NCBI GenBank assembly: GCA_937136425.1 | Contig: CAKZON010000029.1 | Location: 1-49,590 of the forward strand | Direction of reading: 5' to 3' | Length of the DNA: 49,590 bases | Source: an uncultured Crocinitomix sp. | GTDB taxonomy: Bacteria; Bacteroidota; Bacteroidia; Flavobacteriales_D; Crocinitomicaceae | Part shown: positions 1-6,253 of the stretch, in pieces | Numbering within the stretch: the first letter of the stretch is position 1 | Layout of the letters: each line of letters opens with the position of its first letter | Notes under the pieces: generated by a model | Told to the model about the DNA's origin: nothing | The model's input: the letters and a program-made list of their open reading frames with translations, nothing else | The model's database searches: none | Made by a program: the position numbers and the translations under genes

Positions 1-83
1 TACGGATTCATAAGCCATTTAGCCTTAAAGGTAGCGTCATCAAACCCTTTAATCGAAATTAAAATCGTAATTCCCAGCATCAA
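1..83. other. Left edge, no assignable gene
   Basis: This stretch precedes the first complete gene. On the plus strand a frame is open from base 3 to a TAA at 60-62 and another from 1 to a TAA at 103-105. Either could be the tail of a gene entering from the left, but both are too short to identify. On the minus strand it is the region directly after the stop of the CotH-like gene. Confidence 0.2.
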
Positions 84-692
84 CTACTTCAGATACATTT
101 CATAAAAAGCAGTATAGGGCGCCGGAACATCAAATTCACGGAACAAATCACAAGCATATTTCTCTCTCAAAAAAGACTTATCATTATAATTACTACTCAT
201 TGACAAAGCTGGAAACCCATAAAAAGTCTGCCCCGTAATTTCTGGATAATCGTCTTCAAATTGATCAAACTCTAACCTAAATGGCAGTTTATTCACTCCA
301 GAACTATATGCACTTAAGCTTGAGTTTCCCTTATACCTAATGCCAACATAGTACCAGTTTAAACCATTGAATTCAATATTGCAAGGAACGTAAACTGGCG
401 TTTCATCAGAAAAACTAACCCCACCCATCCCTGGACCTCCACCAGTTGAACCTCCATACAAATCATCCAAATCAGACTGCATTGTGGCCCAATCGTCTGC
501 ACTAATTGTAATGTCAAACCGATTCACTTTATCTTGCGGAAAAACAATATCATAATCAGGCGAAGCCATTGAAGAATGTGTTGCTACTGACCAATCGTCT
601 AAACCTTCTCCAGCAGCAATAAAAGTTTCTTTATAACAAGCACTTATAAGCAATGTTATTGTAGCGACATAAAATATTTTCTTCTTAATCAT
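84..692 (-). CDS. CotH-like lipoprotein, apparently truncated
   Basis: The product is 202 residues. It begins with a short lipoprotein signal (lipobox around LLISAC, Cys at about residue 19), so it is predicted to be membrane-anchored and exported. The body resembles the N-terminal third of the CotH kinase-like family found in Bacteroidota. It has FPQDKVNRFDITIS, then a Gly-rich GGSTGGGPGMGG stretch, YVGIRYKGNSSL, KLPFRLEFDQF, FYGFPALSMSS and LREKYACDLFREF. Family members usually run to 450-550 residues and continue past this point with a YGxYxxVE segment, but here a TAG follows EMYLK. The start overlaps the end of the upstream DUF2490 gene by 8 bp, which implies one transcript. It could be a pseudogene or a shortened functional protein. 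The family call is firm, the state of the gene is not. Confidence 0.6.
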   Translation of the reverse strand: MIKKKIFYVATITLLISACYKETFIAAGEGLDDWSVATHSSMASPDYDIVFPQDKVNRFDITISADDWATMQSDLDDLYGGSTGGGPGMGGVSFSDETPVYVPCNIEFNGLNWYYVGIRYKGNSSLSAYSSGVNKLPFRLEFDQFEDDYPEITGQTFYGFPALSMSSNYNDKSFLREKYACDLFREFDVPAPYTAFYEMYLK

Positions 693-1395
693 TGCTTTTA
701 TTTTTTAGTAAGAATGTATAGCCTAAACCTATAATGTATGTTGTTTTAGGATAAGATGTACCAAGTGATTGTTCCACTCTATAAAAGGCATCCAGTTCTC
801 CCCACTTTTTAAATGAATAGGAAGTTCCTAATGTAAAACGCAGCTTATCAAACCCTCCCGTAACTTTGGTCATATCACGAAACAATTCTGCTGAAAAAAC
901 GGGATCTAATTTCCAACTTTTAATATTGTATTTAATTCCTGCCTTTAATCGGAAATAATTTTTAAAATAGTCCCCCTCGGCGGTGCTTAAACCAATTTCA
1001 TTGCGATTTTGAAATCGTAACCGATATTTAAAAGAAAATGCCTGGACTTTATGTTTATAAATGGCATCTAAATTGAATCTGAAATCATTATCAAACAAAT
1101 CGTTATTTCCTCGATCTGCCACATAGCGCAATCCCACACCAAAATTTAAATGTTTAGTTGGCTTAATTTTCAAGCTCAAATCAGTCAGAACTTGATCTGC
1201 CAGAGACGCATTTTGATTTAATCGGATTCCTTGTTCCAATCCAATGCTAATTTTTTTATTGATTTCATACTTTAACCCAATCGAATTCCAGCTTTCGAGA
1301 TCTTGACTAACATATGTATACCCATCTTGACTATAAACAAATGGGGTATTAAGAATTAGGGCGCAACAAAAGAGCGCTTTTTGAAATAGATGCAT
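685..1395 (-). CDS. DUF2490 family outer-membrane beta-barrel protein
   Basis: The 236-residue product has a signal peptide ending near VYSQ and then alternating polar/aromatic strands typical of a small outer-membrane barrel. Examples are GLKYEINKKISIGLEQGIRL, LNFGVGLRYV, FSFKYRLRFQNR and the C-terminal YIIGLGYTFLL, which ends in aromatic residues as barrel proteins do. The pattern and length fit DUF2490, a Bacteroidota family without established function. It is the first gene of a two-gene unit and its 3' end overlaps the CotH-like gene by 8 bp. In related genomes, as I recall, DUF2490 and CotH genes sit with VTC-domain polyphosphate polymerase genes. Such genes might lie to the left of this window, which is inference. 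Confidence 0.7.
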   Translation of the reverse strand: MHLFQKALFCCALILNTPFVYSQDGYTYVSQDLESWNSIGLKYEINKKISIGLEQGIRLNQNASLADQVLTDLSLKIKPTKHLNFGVGLRYVADRGNNDLFDNDFRFNLDAIYKHKVQAFSFKYRLRFQNRNEIGLSTAEGDYFKNYFRLKAGIKYNIKSWKLDPVFSAELFRDMTKVTGGFDKLRFTLGTSYSFKKWGELDAFYRVEQSLGTSYPKTTYIIGLGYTFLLKNKSND

Positions 1396-1490
1396 AAAAA
1401 TGAGTTTGTAGGAAGTTAGACTTCTTCAGAACAGAAAGGTTTAATTGTGACTTGCATTTACACCCCTAAAATCACATTTATGGATTAGGT

Positions 1491-2021
1491 TTAGTCAACA
1501 TCCAATATTGCATATTCAAAATTATCACTCCAGCCAGATGCTAACGGCAAGGTTTGCCTTCTCCTTCCTTCTAATTGCATTCCTGCTTTTTCCATTACCC
1601 GAATCGACCCCACATTGTCAACAGCACAACCTCCCTCCACTCTATGTGCGTTTAAAGTTTTAAAACAAAATTGAATCAGCTCTTTCAATATTTCAGTTGC
1701 ATATCCTTTCCCCCATTCCTGCGGCAATAATTTATACCAAATTTCTGCTGATTTATATTTTGGCTTCCCAGGAAAAACACCAACCAACCCAATAAATGAC
1801 TTGGTATTTTTTTCTTTCACAACAAACGTATACTTTTCCCTCGCAAGGTTTGCATCTAACAGTGGCTTCATTATTTTCTTAGTATCCTCAATACTCTCCG
1901 GAATACCGGTTGTATTAAATTGATCTACTTCTGGAAATGAATGTAGGAAATGTATTTCATTGATGTCTTCGGTAGTTGCTAGCTCCAAGGACAACCTATC
2001 AGTTAATATGTTAAGCAACAT
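1491..2021 (-). CDS. GNAT family N-acetyltransferase (RimJ/RimL type)
   Basis: This 176-residue protein has the full GNAT_3 layout. The N-terminal strand is TDRLSLELATTEDINEI. Strand 4 is SFIGLVGVFPG, and YKSAEIWYKLLPQEWGKGYA carries the acetyl-CoA pyrophosphate loop (W-G-K-G-Y-A, about residues 103-108). HRVEGGCAVDNVGSIRVMEKAGM is the usual strand 6-helix 4 region. The family transfers an acetyl group from acetyl-CoA to an amine, either the N-terminus of a protein or a small molecule. The substrate cannot be read from sequence. The gene starts inside the end of the upstream 114-residue ORF (11-bp overlap), so the two are probably co-transcribed. Confidence 0.9.
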   Translation of the reverse strand: MLLNILTDRLSLELATTEDINEIHFLHSFPEVDQFNTTGIPESIEDTKKIMKPLLDANLAREKYTFVVKEKNTKSFIGLVGVFPGKPKYKSAEIWYKLLPQEWGKGYATEILKELIQFCFKTLNAHRVEGGCAVDNVGSIRVMEKAGMQLEGRRRQTLPLASGWSDNFEYAILDVD

Positions 2022-2355
2022 TACTAAATTGGGTATTAAGTTTTTTAATTATTCTTTGTATCCCTATAACATCAATATTGGATAGGTTAACAGACTTTTT
2101 TTGATTGTCTTTTAAAATAAACTCCAGCTTATATACGCAATCTGCATGCATTGTTTCTTCCCTACTTAAACCAAGCCATTCTCTAAAACTACGTTCGCGC
2201 TTTTTCGTCTTTATTAAGAAAACTTTTAAAACATCTGCTTGCGGAATTTGATGTATTAATACTTTCCCTCCCCCTTGCCTATAACAGTTAATCTCGTTTC
2301 GGGTAAGGTGAATACCAATTGATTCCAACTTAATATTTTCCTTGTTTGACAACAT
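2011..2355 (-). CDS. Hypothetical protein, 114 aa
   Basis: I do not recognise a family. There is no signal peptide or membrane segment. The protein is basic with short strand-like segments (VLIHQIPQADVLKVFLIKT, CVYKLEFIL, SVNLSNIDVIGIQRIIKKL), loosely like a PH-type or small beta-barrel fold. The gene overlaps the following acetyltransferase by 11 bp and therefore looks genuine. A TACCTTTA box lies at 2367-2360 on the minus strand, 4 bp before the ATG, and differs from the Bacteroidota -7 element only in the last base. Confidence 0.6.
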   Translation of the reverse strand: MLSNKENIKLESIGIHLTRNEINCYRQGGGKVLIHQIPQADVLKVFLIKTKKRERSFREWLGLSREETMHADCVYKLEFILKDNQKKSVNLSNIDVIGIQRIIKKLNTQFSNVA

Positions 2356-2426
2356 CTTATAAAGGTAATGAAAATCTAAAACCTTATTTTTATTTCAAGT
2401 TATTTTAAATTTCTAAAATTTTATAG

Positions 2427-2434
2427 TATATTTG
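2427..2434 (+). promoter_or_regulatory. Candidate -7 promoter element (TATATTTG)
   Basis: TATATTTG fits the Bacteroidota TAnnTTTG consensus exactly and lies 61 bp before the 38-codon ORF. No clear TTG is seen 19-21 bp upstream, so only half of the promoter is supported. It would serve the small ORF and the SPASM gene together. Confidence 0.4.
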
Positions 2435-2495
2435 AATTGACCGAAACAAATTAATAATTGATTAAACTCTAGAGTTGCATATATTACTTTTTAGC

Positions 2496-2612
2496 ATGAA
2501 AGACCCTACTCAGTTTTGGGTTAATGTCCCTCTTGAATTTGTAGGTGAGGGAAGAAAGATGAGTGCGAGGATCAAGAATCTTCGCGCTTATCCTTCTACT
2601 AAACATAGATAA
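2496..2612 (+). CDS. 38-residue ORF directly upstream of the SPASM gene, candidate precursor peptide
   Basis: An ATG at 2496 opens 38 codons ending in TAA at 2610-2612. The next base begins the ATG of the SPASM-domain gene (TAAATG), an arrangement typical of translational coupling. The peptide begins MKDPTQFWVNVPLEF and ends RAYPSTKHR. It is strongly basic in its second half and has no Cys. Grasp-with-spasm loci encode short ribosomally made peptides next to their maturases, so by position this is a candidate substrate. However, it does not resemble any precursor family I can recall. It may instead be a coupled leader ORF or chance. It has no in-frame upstream extension with an ATG. Confidence 0.4.
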   Translation: MKDPTQFWVNVPLEFVGEGRKMSARIKNLRAYPSTKHR

Positions 2613-3713
2613 ATGCATAAAAAACAACACTTAGCACTATCCTACAACTATCTTGTTTACAAGGGATATTCTAGGAGTGCCGTTTTTGAAAAAGAAAAAG
2701 GGCAACATTGGTATTTACCTAACGAATGGGCTGAAATATTAATGAATCCAGAAGGTTTCAAGCTTGAGGAGTTGACAAAAAAACTTCCAACTTACAAACA
2801 AGAAGAAATTCAAAACGACCTGTTGTTTTTAAGAAGAAATAATATTATTACTCCAACAATTAATTTGACAACCACTGATTATCAAGACTCCACAAATATT
2901 TCAAATTATTTTATAGACTATTGTTCTATTACCATTTCAAACCCTGTTAACAAAACTCTTTTTAATACGCTTCAAAATTTTCAAAGTAAAAGGCTTGAGC
3001 TTTATTTTAATAGTAAATCAAAAAGCTTGGACTTTATACATGTACTGAGTCACCTTAATTTTGAGTCGATTGCTATTAACCTTGATTACAATCATTTTAA
3101 AAAGCTTAATTTGAATGAATTAGCTGCTAAAATCCCAAAACTTGCAACTATCAGAATCATCAATACTCCTTTTAACCATTCAGAAACTTTGAATCGGATA
3201 GAAATTCATAAAATAAAAAAGGACAGTAATCATCAGTTCAATTTTAAACTACTAAAGGTTGCTAACAATGATGAGTACAACCAATATTATAGAGGCAGGA
3301 TTCACATCAACGCTGACGGAACGATTAAAAACGCACCTAACGCAATCAAAACATATGGCACAATTTATAATACTGATATTAATGATGTGTTTAACAGCCA
3401 AGATTTTCAAGAAATTTGGAAAGCAAAAAAATCTAAAGTGGATGTTTGCAGTGATTGTGAATTTAGGGGAATTTGTATTGACAAACGCCCATTAAAAAAA
3501 CGACCTAATGGCACCTGGTATTCAACCGAAGATTGTAATTACAATCCTTACCTCAATTCATTTAAAGGAGAAGACAATTATTTAACGTTAAAGGAGTGCG
3601 GCGTTGAAAGCTCAAAACAAGGGTTTAAAATTTTAGTTGACCAATTTATAGCTGTAAAAACAGAACGCCCCAATGCAGCGCAGCAAATAGATCTTAACCA
3701 GAATTTATTATAA
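2613..3713 (+). CDS. SPASM-domain peptide maturase, grasp-with-spasm (GwsS) type, lacking a radical SAM core
   Basis: The 366-residue protein matches the layout of the grasp-with-spasm SPASM proteins. It has an N-terminal VYKGYSRS motif. A PqqD-like segment follows (about residues 35-80, YLPNEWAEIL to LLFLRRNNII). The middle domain is divergent, and the C-terminal SPASM domain opens with IHINADGTIKN. It contains VCSDCEFRGIC (C279, C282, C288) and CNYNPY (C308). There is no CxxxCxxC, so it cannot bind the radical SAM 4Fe-4S cluster. Two usual SPASM cysteines are absent: residue 241 is Ala in KNAPN where relatives have KNCPS, and the CEFRxxC motif is followed by IDKR instead of a further Cys. 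Known relatives act with an ATP-grasp ligase on a short peptide. No ATP-grasp gene lies in this window. The gene abuts a 38-codon ORF upstream and faces a CotH-like gene downstream. Confidence 0.7.
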   Translation: MHKKQHLALSYNYLVYKGYSRSAVFEKEKGQHWYLPNEWAEILMNPEGFKLEELTKKLPTYKQEEIQNDLLFLRRNNIITPTINLTTTDYQDSTNISNYFIDYCSITISNPVNKTLFNTLQNFQSKRLELYFNSKSKSLDFIHVLSHLNFESIAINLDYNHFKKLNLNELAAKIPKLATIRIINTPFNHSETLNRIEIHKIKKDSNHQFNFKLLKVANNDEYNQYYRGRIHINADGTIKNAPNAIKTYGTIYNTDINDVFNSQDFQEIWKAKKSKVDVCSDCEFRGICIDKRPLKKRPNGTWYSTEDCNYNPYLNSFKGEDNYLTLKECGVESSKQGFKILVDQFIAVKTERPNAAQQIDLNQNLL

Positions 3714-3727
3714 TCCTGTAAATTGAA

Positions 3728-6253
3728 CTATTGAAAACGTTCATACAATTTATCAATATCAAGCTTTATAGTTCCAATAGTCTCTTCACCATTAATGGTT
3801 ACGGATGATTCAAGCTCAACTAGAATTTTTTCTTGAACGATTTTTATCTCTACTTCCACTAAATTTATTTTCGCCCCCTGATATTCAGGTTTTTTACGAA
3901 AAGCGGCAGTAGCATACTCAACATTGTTGAGGCTTATTTTTGAACCTGTAATTATACTTCCATCCTTTGCGGCAACACCAGTTACGGCTCCGTCCACTTG
4001 AATATTGTTTAATGTTAGCACTGAAGCTTCACCTCCAGAAATTCCTTTGTCTCCAGAATTTCTTATTTCAATATTTTCAATTAGCACTGTTGAACCAGAA
4101 AAATCAATACAATCATTACCAGTATTTGTAAAGGTTGAATTTTGAATAGAACCTGTACAAAAATCAGCATCAAATCCATCCGAATGGGTATCTGAAATTT
4201 TTAGTGCTAAAATACTAAAATCACTTCGTATAATATTCAAGGCATCCTCTGATTGATTTCCTTTTATCATACAATTTTCAATACTTGCAGGTGTTTCATA
4301 GATTGTTACGGCGCCTGTTAATTCCCAATTTTTATAGTTCAAATTTGACAATCCTTCAAACATACAATAAGACAACACTGCTGCATCACCATTTAAAATT
4401 GTTACCCCATTCGAAGTGCTATCTGCACAAAACAGATGTATAGGCTGCAACTCTGTACCTAAAGCTTTAAAACTACCAGCAATAATTCCTCCACCTGTTT
4501 TAAACTCTATAGTAGACCCTGGTTCGATTATCACATTATATCTTTTTGGAATATAAAGAAGTGAATCAATAATCAAATCCCCAGCAAAGACAACTTCATT
4601 ATTTAGCACTTGATAATAAGCACTAGATACAGTAAACTGTTGTTCTAATTCCATTCGCGTGGTTGCACCTTGCGGCTTTGGTCTTGACACCACTTTACGT
4701 GAATGAATAATATCTGGAGAATTAGTTGCTGTAAAATAAAATTTCTTTGGCCTCTTGTCCATTGTAAAATCTATAGCTCCAAACGCATCATTAAACCCTG
4801 GCACAACAATAGGTTTTTCTAAAAGAACTGGAGCATCCGCCCCCTTAACTTTATAAGCCAATAGCGTAATTTCATTTGGATGATAATTTTCAATAAAAAC
4901 ATGATTGGTTGAATCAGTTTTATCGCAATACATATTCAAAGAAATGCTGGCTGCAAATAATTGATCCTCCCTTGGTTTATAATCAGGCTTCTTTATCCAA
5001 GAATCCAAAGTTTCAACAGTACTAAGCTTAGCCTCCCACAAAGAATCCAACCTAGTAATTCCATTCCTGAGATACTCAAAATGTTCATAGAAAAAGGCAC
5101 GTTCAAATTTATGCTCAAACTCGTCCAATTGAAAAATGGCATTGAGTTCAGTTAGCTCTGGATCAAACTCCGCAAATACCGCATCCAAATAAGACTCTTT
5201 CGTTTTTTCCTTCAACAAATCTAAATAGGCCTTTTTAAACTCTCTATTTAGCAAAACAGCATGATCAAAATTGTATAATCGTTCACTTTTTCCACTCAGT
5301 AATTTGGTTTCAATTATGCTTTTAAAATGATCATTTCGATCACTATAAGGCACTACATCAAATAAGATATGTTCTAACTTTTGTGTAATTGGATTAAAGT
5401 AAAACCTTCTATTATGCCAACGTAATCCGTGCGAACTTGCGCTCAACTCCATTAGGACATAATATCTTGCCAGGTTTTCAACATCAAATATATCGTCCAG
5501 TTTAAGATGTCCATTTTTAAATAATTCAAGCAGGCGCCCTCCTTCTGAAAATTGCTTAGATAGCCCAGCACTTTTTTTTATTTTATTTTTTTGAAAAGCA
5601 TCTATACGACTTGATTCAAAACAAGGAAATTCAACATTCTGCACTAAAGGCAAGCCAATTTCCAACAACTCCCATGCCCCACTTTCATCCAATTTCAAAA
5701 TAGGACCTTCTCTTCTACCCCTGCTTTCTAATAATTGCTTTGTAAAATGCTCCTCCAACGCGTAAAACCCATAATTGGCGTCATTGCGCTGAATATTTAA
5801 AAACTCATAAGTTGTGCATAAAACATCTTCATTTTCTGCCATTTTATGAATGAGCCACTCATAAGCAAAATGCCTTGTTTTAGGATGTTGAATAGAGAAT
5901 GATTTCAATCCATGAAAAGCATAATCATCTTTAATTTTAATTCGATATGAGGGATTTCCATATTTCAGATGATCTGTCCAATCCCCTTTCAGTCTAATTT
6001 TTATGGCAATCTCACCAGCCGGAGAGTTGATAAAGGCGTCCACATACTCTTTATCCTTATCTGGAATAATTTCTCTCTTTTCAGCATCTGCGATATAGCT
6101 ATCCAATATGGTTTGAGATTCCATTGGAATTTGCAAACTCAATGTATCAAAAGATTCTTTTGCGGTTTCTCCTTCACTTTTAGAACCACCACATGCACTC
6201 AATACTAAACCGAGTACCAACAAACAAATTGAAATATTATTCGAAACGCGCAT
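3728..6253 (-). CDS. CotH-like / right-handed beta-helix lipoprotein (paralogue 1)
   Basis: I place the start at the ATG at 6253 (MRVSNN), giving about 841 residues with a lipoprotein signal ending in LVLSAC. An upstream TTG at 6265 would put charged and Pro residues before the signal. After the lipobox comes a CotH-type domain (about residues 40-390): IRLKGDWTDHL, YRIKIKDDYAFHGLKSFSIQ, ALEEHFTKQLLESRGRREGP, and HNRRFYFNP followed by FDVVP. A Ca/metal-type D-x-D is normally seen at this last place, so the second acid is missing. The C-terminal third (about 560-780) is a parallel beta-helix of short turns (IEFKTGGGIIAGSF, VTILNGDAAVLSYC, GFDADFCTGSIQNS, GDKGISGGEASVL). The gene overlaps the end of its larger paralogue by 17 bp, so they form an operon. 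The role is probably at the cell surface; the substrate is unknown. Confidence 0.75.
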   Translation of the reverse strand: MRVSNNISICLLVLGLVLSACGGSKSEGETAKESFDTLSLQIPMESQTILDSYIADAEKREIIPDKDKEYVDAFINSPAGEIAIKIRLKGDWTDHLKYGNPSYRIKIKDDYAFHGLKSFSIQHPKTRHFAYEWLIHKMAENEDVLCTTYEFLNIQRNDANYGFYALEEHFTKQLLESRGRREGPILKLDESGAWELLEIGLPLVQNVEFPCFESSRIDAFQKNKIKKSAGLSKQFSEGGRLLELFKNGHLKLDDIFDVENLARYYVLMELSASSHGLRWHNRRFYFNPITQKLEHILFDVVPYSDRNDHFKSIIETKLLSGKSERLYNFDHAVLLNREFKKAYLDLLKEKTKESYLDAVFAEFDPELTELNAIFQLDEFEHKFERAFFYEHFEYLRNGITRLDSLWEAKLSTVETLDSWIKKPDYKPREDQLFAASISLNMYCDKTDSTNHVFIENYHPNEITLLAYKVKGADAPVLLEKPIVVPGFNDAFGAIDFTMDKRPKKFYFTATNSPDIIHSRKVVSRPKPQGATTRMELEQQFTVSSAYYQVLNNEVVFAGDLIIDSLLYIPKRYNVIIEPGSTIEFKTGGGIIAGSFKALGTELQPIHLFCADSTSNGVTILNGDAAVLSYCMFEGLSNLNYKNWELTGAVTIYETPASIENCMIKGNQSEDALNIIRSDFSILALKISDTHSDGFDADFCTGSIQNSTFTNTGNDCIDFSGSTVLIENIEIRNSGDKGISGGEASVLTLNNIQVDGAVTGVAAKDGSIITGSKISLNNVEYATAAFRKKPEYQGAKINLVEVEIKIVQEKILVELESSVTINGEETIGTIKLDIDKLYERFQ

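Noticed and set aside
3259..3495. 78-codon plus-strand ORF inside the SPASM gene
   Set aside because: It lies wholly within the SPASM coding sequence in another frame and has no independent support.
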